From positions 1 through 20,967 of the forward strand of contig JABZIV010000034.1 in assembly GCA_015258095.1 (NCBI GenBank): a DNA stretch of 20,967 bases, in the 5' to 3' direction. Made by a program: the position numbers and the translations under genes. Shown here piece after piece: positions 14,491 to 20,967 of the stretch. The notes under the pieces were generated by a model. That model made no database searches and was not told where the DNA came from. It saw only the letters and a list, made by a program, of their open reading frames with translations. This DNA is from Lachnospiraceae bacterium (GTDB lineage: Bacteria > Bacillota > Clostridia > Lachnospirales > Lachnospiraceae). Each line of letters begins with the position of its first letter. The first letter of the stretch is position 1.

Positions 14491-17157
14491 CTAATCTTCC
14501 TCGTGTTTCTTCTTCCCCGGCCCCTGCTCGGAAATAATTACCTTATTGTTTTTCAAACTCTTATCGCTATTTTTTTCATTATTTTTTTCTCCGTTCTTTT
14601 CTCCCTTCTTCTCTCCGCTTTTCTCGTTCTTCTTTTCTTCTATTTCAATAACCTCGTCATCATCCTCTTCTTCCGGCTCCTGATAACGATAGTAATGATC
14701 ATCCGTATCCAATCCCTTATACTCCTCCGGAACCATCATGGCTCCCCAGGAAGTATGGTACGTACAGTTATCGGTGGGTACGGTCCCTTTGGCAAAGAGC
14801 TCCGTAATCACCGCACTGCCGCGGTAGTCTCTTGCACAACCTGAAACAGGCAGCTTTCCGGACTTTCTGCAAACCTCCGCTTCTACAATATCATCCGGTC
14901 TCCGGAAGCCGATATCCGGCTTTCCTTCATGAATCTTACTCATGATTTTTCGCCAAATATCCTTATGAAAACCGGTTCCGCCGTTATACTCCCCTGTTTT
15001 CGCATCCTTTAAAACCTGGTTGTCATCACAACCGCCCCAGATACCGGCAATATAATAGGGCGTATACCCGATAAACCAGATATCCCTGTTATTACTGGTT
15101 GTTCCGGACTTTCCGGCTTCACTCATCCCGTCAAAATGGGCTCTCGTTGAAGTGGAGGTCACACGAACATCGGACGCAAAAGCACGATTTGGTTCCATCG
15201 ACTCTTTCATGGCATCCGTGAGAAGATACGCTGTGCTTTCTTTCATCACCTGTGTGGCTTCATCTTCCGTCGTATCAATCAAAACCTTCCCATTCTGATC
15301 TACGATTTTAGAAAAGAACTTGGCTTTTTGTAACTTCCCCTGATTTGCAATCGCGCCGTATGCCTGTGTCAGTTCCAGATTGGAAACACCGCGTGTAAGT
15401 CCTCCCAGCGCAAGAGCCGGATTTTCATCTTCTTTTACAAGGGACGTAATCCCGAGAGACTCGGCATATTGATATCCCCTTTCCGGCTTCACCGTCTCCA
15501 TCAAACAACGAACCGCAACAATATTTAAAGAATAGACAATTCCGTCACGAATGCTCTGGAATCCGAGATACCCTCCGGAATACCAGTTCTTAAAGGTCTT
15601 ATTGCCAAGCGTGTATTCCGAATCATAATAAGTGGAAGCAAGGGTCGCTCCATATAAGTCAATGGCCGGTGCGAAAGAACTGACCACCTTAAAGGTAGAA
15701 CCCGGCTGTCTCAGTACATTGCTTGCCCTGTTTAAAGTTTTACTCTGTTTCTTCTCTCCCCTGCCTCCGCTCAGGGCAAGAACTTCTCCGTTATGAGGAT
15801 CCATTAATACGAAAGAGACCTGCGGTTCCAGAATATAATCCACGCTTTCTCCCAGCACACGATCGCCCTCGCCGGTAACCTTCGTTTTAAACTCCTCTAT
15901 ACGGCTGTTCGCCTGATCTTTTGACGCATAAAGACCGTTAAAGGAGATTCCTTTTCCTTCTTTTAAGTACTTTTCAATATCCTTTTCACTGAAATTCACA
16001 ACACTGCCGTCCTGATGCTGCACAGTGTAGCGCCAGCTGATGGAATACTTTGCCGTATCATAGTTTTCCGGATTGTTGACTTCCTGATCCACTACAGCCT
16101 GTAAATCGGGATCCTGATTGGCATAGATACTTAAGCCGCCCGAATACAAAAGCTTTGTGGCTTCGTCTTTTTTATAATGCAGCCTCTCCATAAGGGCGTC
16201 TACCACCTGCTCCGTTAACTCATCCGTATAATAGGAATAGGGTTTCTCCTCCCCCTGAGATGCGGAATTCACATTTTGAATTCTGTCATAGACCGGATCG
16301 GCAAGTGCTTCCTCATAGCGGGTCTCGTCAATATAACCTTGCGAAAGCATATTGTGCAAGACCTGTTTTCTTCTCAGCGCATTGTTTTCTGGATGTGTAA
16401 TCGGATTGAGCTTCGAAGGATTCTTCGTAATCGCGGCAATAACCGTGCATTCCGACAGCGTTAAATCTTTCACTTCTTTATTGAAATAACGACGGGCTGC
16501 AACCTTTACCCCCAGTGTATTGGCTCCCAGATTGATGGTATTTAAATATTCCGTAAGAATGCTCTTCTTAATCTCTTTCTTGTCCAATCCCGGTTGATCT
16601 TCCAGTTCCAGAGCCAGATACTGCTCCTGAAATTTACGAACATATTTTTCAAACTTTCCTTCATGCAGTCCGCCTCCAAAGACATTGTTCTTCAGAAGCT
16701 GCTGCGTAATCGTGGAACCTCCGCCACGTGAGCTGTCGTCGGAAACAACCCCCTTTACCGCGCGCAAAATAGAGCGGAAGTCAATTCCGTTATGACTCCA
16801 AAAGCGTTCATCCTCTATCGCGACAAAGGCATTAACCATGTCTTTCGGAAGTTCTTCATAACTGACTCTTTCTCTGTTGGATCCCTCCGTAACCAGAGTA
16901 GACATCAGATTCCCCTTTTTATCGTAAATTTTTGTCGCATAAGAGGTAGGTCCGACATGAATCTTATGAATATCCGGAGCGGAGTCCAATATCCCCTGAA
17001 AAATGCCGAAAGCAAAAGAAAGCGACAAAAAAAGCGAAGCAACGAAACAGAACAGAACCACAGTCTTTACAATTCCTGTTAATCTGTGCCAAATTCGCGC
17101 TCGCTTACTTTGTAATTCATATAAACGATTCTCTATACTGCGTCGTGTAAACTTCAT
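14491..17157 (-). CDS. Class A penicillin-binding protein (PBP1A type)
   Basis: Bifunctional peptidoglycan synthase of 888 residues, anchored by one N-terminal membrane helix (about 29-55). The GT51 glycosyltransferase domain holds the catalytic EDERF (Glu115) and GGGSTITQQL (145-154). The transpeptidase domain has the acylated serine in SxxK (S487-T-F-K490), SLN (543-545) and KSGT (683-686). The extracellular C-terminus after about 825 is acidic, then turns into a Lys/Glu/Asn repeat tail (828-888). The AGGGACGAAG motif precedes the ATG. It lies 83 bp after the anti-sigma gene with its own promoter in the gap. The ponA/mrcA type is clear, but the exact paralogue is not, so no symbol is given. 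Confidence 0.95.
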   Translation of the reverse strand: MKFTRRSIENRLYELQSKRARIWHRLTGIVKTVVLFCFVASLFLSLSFAFGIFQGILDSAPDIHKIHVGPTSYATKIYDKKGNLMSTLVTEGSNRERVSYEELPKDMVNAFVAIEDERFWSHNGIDFRSILRAVKGVVSDDSSRGGGSTITQQLLKNNVFGGGLHEGKFEKYVRKFQEQYLALELEDQPGLDKKEIKKSILTEYLNTINLGANTLGVKVAARRYFNKEVKDLTLSECTVIAAITKNPSKLNPITHPENNALRRKQVLHNMLSQGYIDETRYEEALADPVYDRIQNVNSASQGEEKPYSYYTDELTEQVVDALMERLHYKKDEATKLLYSGGLSIYANQDPDLQAVVDQEVNNPENYDTAKYSISWRYTVQHQDGSVVNFSEKDIEKYLKEGKGISFNGLYASKDQANSRIEEFKTKVTGEGDRVLGESVDYILEPQVSFVLMDPHNGEVLALSGGRGEKKQSKTLNRASNVLRQPGSTFKVVSSFAPAIDLYGATLASTYYDSEYTLGNKTFKNWYSGGYLGFQSIRDGIVYSLNIVAVRCLMETVKPERGYQYAESLGITSLVKEDENPALALGGLTRGVSNLELTQAYGAIANQGKLQKAKFFSKIVDQNGKVLIDTTEDEATQVMKESTAYLLTDAMKESMEPNRAFASDVRVTSTSTRAHFDGMSEAGKSGTTSNNRDIWFIGYTPYYIAGIWGGCDDNQVLKDAKTGEYNGGTGFHKDIWRKIMSKIHEGKPDIGFRRPDDIVEAEVCRKSGKLPVSGCARDYRGSAVITELFAKGTVPTDNCTYHTSWGAMMVPEEYKGLDTDDHYYRYQEPEEEDDDEVIEIEEKKNEKSGEKKGEKNGEKNNEKNSDKSLKNNKVIISEQGPGKKKHEED
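14557..14628 (-). repeat. Six 12-bp coding repeats in PBP tail
   Basis: Residues 844-867 of the PBP read NEKS-GEKK-GEKN-GEKN-NEKN-SDKS, six four-residue units. They encode a charged, probably disordered extracellular tail, and such repeats tend to vary in number by slippage. Confidence 0.75.
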
Positions 17158-17194
17158 TCTTCGTCCCTAACAAAGCCTCTCCGTAACACGCCTC

Positions 17195-17223
17195 ATTCTA
17201 TCCCATTTCTCCGCTTATGCCAA
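17195..17223 (-). promoter_or_regulatory. Predicted pbp1A promoter
   Basis: TTGGCA (17218-17223) and TAGAAT (17195-17200) are 17 bp apart on the minus strand. They lie between the anti-sigma stop and the PBP ATG. The pair is sigma-A-like and not of the AAC/CGTC ECF type. Confidence 0.65.
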
Positions 17224-17240
17224 GTGCTCTTTCTATCCCG

Positions 17241-18131
17241 TCAAGACGTTTTATGCCAAATACTCTCGGGTATCAAAAACTGCTGCTCACCCATATACAT
17301 CGGGGCAACCTCTCCTTCCGGGAAGACCAAAACAAGCTGATTGTTTTCATTGATATAAAAACTCTGGTCCGCATGAACCTCTCTAAAGCCTTCACTGTCC
17401 TCTCCATCCTGCAGGAAGTACTTCTCCGAAAATTTCTGATTATGCTCTTGAATCTGTCTTCTAACTTCTTCGGTAAGAATCTTCTCATAATCGGGCGTAT
17501 CGGGGAAAAGATCCTTTAACGTGAGCAGGTTTCCGCTATGTTTATCCACAGTATAATAATGATTCAGAGTCGAGGAGTCTCCTTCCTGAGACAGGGCAGA
17601 AAGCACAAGCACATAATAATCCTCCGAATCCAGAAGTACTTTATAAGAAACATCCAAATTCTTATATTCCGTCTTAGCCAATTCTTCTTTGAAATCCTGA
17701 ACAAGCTCCTCCGTCTTCTTTTCGATGTCGGTATTGATTTTCTCTGCGGAGGCGGAAGCATTCTGTTCCGGAACGGCACCGTCCTCTTTATCCTGTAGCG
17801 CTTCTCCCGCGGAAAGATAAGGCGTACTGACTTCCGCACTGTGCTTTCCATCTTGAAAAGAGTACTTCCTAAGTGTAATTAACTGAAAATACCTTCCAAG
17901 TCCAGGAATCGCTTGCAGCGCATAAGCCGTGTGTTCAGAAACATTGGGAAGAATAAGGGAAAGAAGAAGGCAGGCAGCCGCTGCACTCTTTATCATGCGA
18001 CTCCATATTTTCTTCCTCCTCATGGGGTACAAATTCCTTTCAGCGTTTCTTCCGGCCGGGTCTTCATCCGCTTCCAGAATAAAGGAATCTTCTATTTTCC
18101 CCATTGCTTCAATTAATTTCTCATCTCTCAT
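17241..18131 (-). CDS. RsiV-like membrane anti-sigma factor
   Basis: 296 residues. The cytoplasmic N-terminus (1-45) would hold the sigma factor. A membrane helix spans about 46-66. The outer part contains a glutamate/lysine-rich segment around 110-150 and a C-terminal DUF3298/RsiV-like domain (about 155-290) with YTVDKHSGNLLTLKDLF. In B. subtilis RsiV binds lysozyme and is then cleaved to free SigV; whether this protein senses lysozyme is an inference. Its ATG overlaps the sigma-factor TGA as ATGA, the usual coupled arrangement. No terminator is seen before the PBP gene. Confidence 0.85.
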   Translation of the reverse strand: MRDEKLIEAMGKIEDSFILEADEDPAGRNAERNLYPMRRKKIWSRMIKSAAAACLLLSLILPNVSEHTAYALQAIPGLGRYFQLITLRKYSFQDGKHSAEVSTPYLSAGEALQDKEDGAVPEQNASASAEKINTDIEKKTEELVQDFKEELAKTEYKNLDVSYKVLLDSEDYYVLVLSALSQEGDSSTLNHYYTVDKHSGNLLTLKDLFPDTPDYEKILTEEVRRQIQEHNQKFSEKYFLQDGEDSEGFREVHADQSFYINENNQLVLVFPEGEVAPMYMGEQQFLIPESIWHKTS

Positions 18132-18688
18132 AATAAACCTTCATCTTGCAGCTTTTTCTTTAATTCATTTCTTGTTCGATGCAGACTGACTTTCACCTTA
18201 CTTTCTGTAACCCCGTATCGCTCTGCAATCTCTTTTATATCATCGTGATAAAAATATCTTCGTACAAAAAAAATACGCGTTTCCTTTTTCAGTGCACGAA
18301 GAAAAGTATTGATAGACTGAACAAGATCTTCTTCGGCAATATGTTCTTCTACATTATTCGTGGACAGGGAAACATTGTCCGCTAATTCCTCAATACTTTC
18401 CGTAAAAGAATCACAGGCTCTCTTCTTCGCCCCAAGCATCTTAACACGATTAATCGCTGCATTTCGTGTAATTTTCGCACAATACGCTTTTAAAAAAGAA
18501 GGTCTCTCCGGAGGAATTGCATTCCAGGCGCTCAGCCAGGTATCATTTAAGACTTCTTCCACATCTTCTCTCTGCGAAAGAATCTGACTTGCAATCTTCC
18601 CGCAATACGCCTTGTACTGCTCCTCTAAACGGAGAATCCCTTCCTCATCTCTTTTGAAAAATAAATCTATAATTTCACGGTCTTCCAT
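18128..18688 (-). CDS. ECF RNA polymerase sigma factor
   Basis: 186 residues from the ATG at 18688. Sigma region 2 spans about 15-85, with DVEEVLNDTWLSAW and the AKITRNAAINRVK helix. Region 4 spans about 125-182, with a helix-turn-helix in DDIKEIAERYGVTESKVKVS. The linker has no region 3, as expected for group 4 sigma factors. The start is not certain. A GTG at 18694 has GAGG seven bases upstream and would add two residues, and a TTG at 18700 is also in frame. The 4-nt overlap with the RsiV-like gene identifies its regulator. It is most like the SigV group by partner rather than by any decisive sequence feature. Confidence 0.92.
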   Translation of the reverse strand: MEDREIIDLFFKRDEEGILRLEEQYKAYCGKIASQILSQREDVEEVLNDTWLSAWNAIPPERPSFLKAYCAKITRNAAINRVKMLGAKKRACDSFTESIEELADNVSLSTNNVEEHIAEEDLVQSINTFLRALKKETRIFFVRRYFYHDDIKEIAERYGVTESKVKVSLHRTRNELKKKLQDEGLL

Positions 18689-18696
18689 ACACACCC

Positions 18697-18747
18697 ACAA
18701 ACCTCAACTTTCTCCCTTTTCAAAAAGAGGATACGATAAAGGTTTGT
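18697..18747 (-). promoter_or_regulatory. Inverted-repeat leader of the sigma gene
   Basis: A perfect 8-bp inverted repeat, ACAAACCT (18740-18747, read on the minus strand) and AGGTTTGT (18697-18704), brackets an inner pairing of CTCTTTT with AAAAGGGAG. The 3' arm contains part of the GAGG ribosome site (18702-18705). The hairpin, if transcribed, could mask translation start of the sigma gene. Confidence 0.45.
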
Positions 18748-18763
18748 CTTTCTTGTGAAAAAC

Positions 18764-19162
18764 TTAGGCCTTCTTTACAGACAAAATCTCTCCTTCAAAA
18801 GGATCCACTTCCGACAGCTTTCCTGTATACTCCACAACAACGTCGTCTCCGTCCTTTACATCGCTTAAACCTTCCGGCTTCTTATCAAAGTTCAATGCAT
18901 AGGACTTTCCTTCTTTTGTTGTGATGGTAAACATAAAATCTTTTATGTCGGAAATGCTTCCCTTCAGCTCTTCCGTCTTCTTCTCATCCGCCTTTTCTCC
19001 TGCCTTCTGAGACTCCGTAGAAACCTCGGTCTTTCCTGTCTCGGACTTTGCCGCTCCTTTTCCTCCACAAGCCATAAGAGAAATCCCCATAAGCATCGCA
19101 GAGGACAGTACCAAAGCCTTCTTCCATACTGTATTCTTCTTTTCCATCATTGTGTTCTTCAT
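18764..19162 (-). CDS. Small lipoprotein of unknown function
   Basis: 132 residues. A signal peptide with lipobox LMAC places the lipidated cysteine at position 32. A Lys/Glu/Ser-rich linker (about 33-66) follows, then a compact domain (about 67-132) beginning GSISDIKDFMFTITTKEGK and likely a small beta barrel. The function is not recognised. The ATG at 19162 has GGAGG eight bases upstream; in-frame ATGs at 19225 and 19177 lack one and would give a poor signal peptide. The gene lies between rho and the sigma gene with more than 60 bp on each side. Confidence 0.8.
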   Translation of the reverse strand: MKNTMMEKKNTVWKKALVLSSAMLMGISLMACGGKGAAKSETGKTEVSTESQKAGEKADEKKTEELKGSISDIKDFMFTITTKEGKSYALNFDKKPEGLSDVKDGDDVVVEYTGKLSEVDPFEGEILSVKKA

Positions 19163-19170
19163 TGCTTTTT

Positions 19171-19175
19171 CCTCC
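19171..19175 (-). promoter_or_regulatory. Lipoprotein ribosome binding site
   Basis: GGAGG lies 8 nt before the ATG at 19162. It decides this start over the upstream in-frame ATGs. Confidence 0.7.
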
Positions 19176-19201
19176 ATTATTGCAAAAATATATCTTCTAA
19201 A

Positions 19202-19239
19202 GGTGGAGAGTATCTTCTTACTCAATCCTCTCCTCCACC
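19202..19239. other. Intergenic hairpin after rho
   Basis: GGTGGAG (19202-19208) pairs with CTCCACC (19233-19239), and an alternative GGAGAG/CTCTCC register overlaps it. On the minus strand the stem is followed by TTTAGAAG, a poor T tract. It may be a weak terminator for rho or a leader structure of the lipoprotein mRNA. Confidence 0.4.
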
Positions 19240-19272
19240 CTAGATGACAAAAAAGGAAGAAAAAGGTTACAG

Positions 19273-20931
19273 TTAATTTGAAAAATTCTTTTTGTTCACA
19301 CGAACAAAGACATTGTCTTCCCGTTCCGGAACCGTTCTTTCCGAACTCATCCCTCTTCCCCTGACCAAAGCCTCGCAGAGTTTGATATTGTTTAAGGTAC
19401 GGTCAAAAAGGGACAGGGTTTCTTCTACTGCATTTTTCTTATCGGAAGACAATTCTCTATGGAGAAAATCTGCCGCATCCTTCTCCAAAGGACTCAAGAG
19501 GAGGTCATCTCTTCTGGTTCCCGATTTTTGAATATCGATAGCGGGGAAGATTCTTCTTTCCTGTAACTCCCGATTCAAAACCAGCTCCATATTGCCCGTT
19601 CCCTTAAATTCTTCATAGATGACATCATCCATTCGGGAACCGGTGTCCACCAGTGCCGTCGCAAGTATCGTCAAACTTCCGCCTTCTCGAATATTTCTTG
19701 CCGCACCGAAGAAACGCTTCGGCATATGCAGTGCGGCAGAATCCATTCCGCCGGATAAAATCTTTCCGGAAGAGGGAACAATCAGGTTGTATGCCCTTGC
19801 CAGTCTAGTAATACTGTCCAGAAGAATACAGACATCCTGTCCCTGCTCTACGAGCCGTTTAGCGCGTTCAATGGTCATCTCCGCCACCCTTTTATGATGT
19901 TCGGGAAGTTCGTCAAAAGTAGAGTAAATGACTTGTACCTTCTCTCCGACCACTTCTTCCATCATATCCGTGACTTCTTCCGGTCTTTCATCAATAAGAA
20001 GAATCATCAGAGTCATGTCCGGTTCATTCTGTAAAATAGATTGTGCAATTTGTTTCAGAAGCGTGGTTTTTCCGGCTTTTGGCGGAGAAACGATCATTCC
20101 TCGCTGTCCTTTTCCAATAGGAGCAAGAAGATCCAGTACACGAAGAGAAGTGGAAACGCGCTTCCCCTCTCTTTCCATCGGGATTCGTTCATCCGGGAAA
20201 ATCGGCGTAAGCTTGTCGAAATCCGGTCTGCCGAAGAGCGCGGAAAGGGGGAGATTGTTCACCTTCTCAATAAAAAGAAGCGCACTGTACCTCTCCTGCG
20301 GGTTTCTCGATTTGGCATAGCCGTAGAGCATATCCCCCGTCTTTAAATGAAAACGGCGAATCATCAAGTTGTTCACATAAACATCCTGCTCTCCCGGAAG
20401 AAAATTCTCCGAACGAATAAATCCGTATCCATCCGCCATAATCTCTAAAATGCCTTGTACCGCTCTCGCATCGGCATCGCGCGGGCCTTCTTTTCTAACC
20501 GGTTCTTCACTCTTTCCCGCTTCTTCCGCACTTCCCGTTTCCCGGGGTTTTTCTACGTCCTTGTCCAGCCCCTTTTGCTCCGCAATCTTTGTCTCCTCTA
20601 AAGACAGTTCCTCAGCAGTGGATTTTTCTTCCTTTTTTTCTTTTGGTACGCTTTGAGAAGCCTTCTTCGTTCCGCTTCCCGCTATTTTTTTCCCTGTTTT
20701 GGAAGCAGTCTTTCCGGCTTTCTTCTCTTCCGGATTCTTCTCCGCGTTCTTTCTTTCCACCTTCTCTGCCGTCTCTTTTTCTTCTTCCATAGAGACCGCT
20801 TTCTCTACCGGTTCTGCAACTTTTTTCGGTCTTCCTCTTTTCTTTTTCACGGGAAGCACGGTCTCTTCTTTATTTTCCTCTTGTACTTCCTTTTTCACTT
20901 CGAGTTTCTCTTTTTCTTCTTTTTTTGCCAT
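19273..20931 (-). CDS. rho: Transcription termination factor Rho, extended N-terminus
   Basis: Hexameric RNA helicase that terminates transcription. It has 552 residues against about 420 for E. coli Rho. Residues 156-225 form the cold-shock RNA-binding domain (DGYGFIRS). The RecA-type ATPase follows, with Walker A PPKAGKTT (283-290), Walker B CILLDS with Asp372, and Q/R-loop blocks through about 480. The first 150 residues are Lys/Glu/Ala-rich, probably disordered, and include KKRGRPKK (30-37), which resembles an AT-hook. I cannot find the usual N-terminal helix bundle (Rho_N). A short polar tail follows about 517. An AAAGGAG site is placed correctly before the ATG. The promoter is outside the window. 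Confidence 0.95.
   Translation of the reverse strand: MAKKEEKEKLEVKKEVQEENKEETVLPVKKKRGRPKKVAEPVEKAVSMEEEKETAEKVERKNAEKNPEEKKAGKTASKTGKKIAGSGTKKASQSVPKEKKEEKSTAEELSLEETKIAEQKGLDKDVEKPRETGSAEEAGKSEEPVRKEGPRDADARAVQGILEIMADGYGFIRSENFLPGEQDVYVNNLMIRRFHLKTGDMLYGYAKSRNPQERYSALLFIEKVNNLPLSALFGRPDFDKLTPIFPDERIPMEREGKRVSTSLRVLDLLAPIGKGQRGMIVSPPKAGKTTLLKQIAQSILQNEPDMTLMILLIDERPEEVTDMMEEVVGEKVQVIYSTFDELPEHHKRVAEMTIERAKRLVEQGQDVCILLDSITRLARAYNLIVPSSGKILSGGMDSAALHMPKRFFGAARNIREGGSLTILATALVDTGSRMDDVIYEEFKGTGNMELVLNRELQERRIFPAIDIQKSGTRRDDLLLSPLEKDAADFLHRELSSDKKNAVEETLSLFDRTLNNIKLCEALVRGRGMSSERTVPEREDNVFVRVNKKNFSN
20482..20931 (-). other. Low-complexity charged region of Rho
   Basis: The 150 N-terminal codons are dominated by Lys, Glu and Ala, with no hydrophobic core. 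The AT-hook-like KKRGRPKK (codons at about 20821-20844) is the only recognisable motif. Confidence 0.75.
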
Positions 20932-20967
20932 GCAAACTCCTTTATTTCCCTTTTTTTACTTAAAAAC

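Noticed and set aside
14557..14628. CRISPR-like short repeats
   Set aside because: The 12-bp units are in frame inside the PBP coding region, have no spacers and no cas genes nearby.

Overview
The window looks like a stretch of core chromosome from a low-to-mid GC Bacillota bacterium of the Clostridia class, plausibly a Lachnospiraceae member. The pointers are strong AGGAGG-type ribosome binding sites, sigma-A-type promoters, a RsiV-like sigma/anti-sigma pair, EF-P, TypA, a zinc-ribbon/TPM pair and a Rho factor with a long charged N-terminal extension. The family assignment is an inference from gene content; no rRNA or other marker here settles it.

Layout. Positions 1-171 are T-rich with a short direct repeat and end in the ssrA promoter. 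The tmRNA gene ssrA (172-511, +) encodes the tag ANDNSYALAA and is followed by a hairpin that can also terminate the opposing yfcE gene. On the minus strand come argS and yfcE, overlapped in transcription but 5 bp apart, and upstream of them the separately promoted and terminated efp. tyrA (3882-4967, +) is the only plus-strand protein gene. Its stop codon lies 1 bp from that of the convergent tpm gene.

Everything from 4969 to 20931 is on the minus strand. In transcription order: rho, a small lipoprotein, an ECF sigma factor with a 4-nt overlap into its RsiV-like anti-sigma factor, a class A penicillin-binding protein, yigZ, typA, dapA, dapB, purB, a 60-residue membrane protein, purA, a zinc-ribbon membrane protein and a TPM-domain membrane protein. 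Promoters can be read upstream of pbp1A and typA. A long hairpin with a T tract sits between dapA and dapB and probably splits or attenuates the dap-pur string.

How the genes fit together. The window combines translation and its quality control (ssrA, argS, efp, typA), amino-acid and cell-wall precursor synthesis (tyrA, dapA, dapB), the two-enzyme IMP to AMP branch plus the SAICAR lyase step (purA, purB), envelope synthesis and stress sensing (pbp1A, sigma/anti-sigma, lipoprotein) and transcription termination (rho). dapA/dapB feed meso-diaminopimelate to peptidoglycan and lysine.

I see no phage, IS, CRISPR or defence island. The less characterised parts are the zinc-ribbon/TPM pair behind purA, the small membrane protein between purB and purA, the lipoprotein after rho, and the disordered extensions of Rho and PBP1A.
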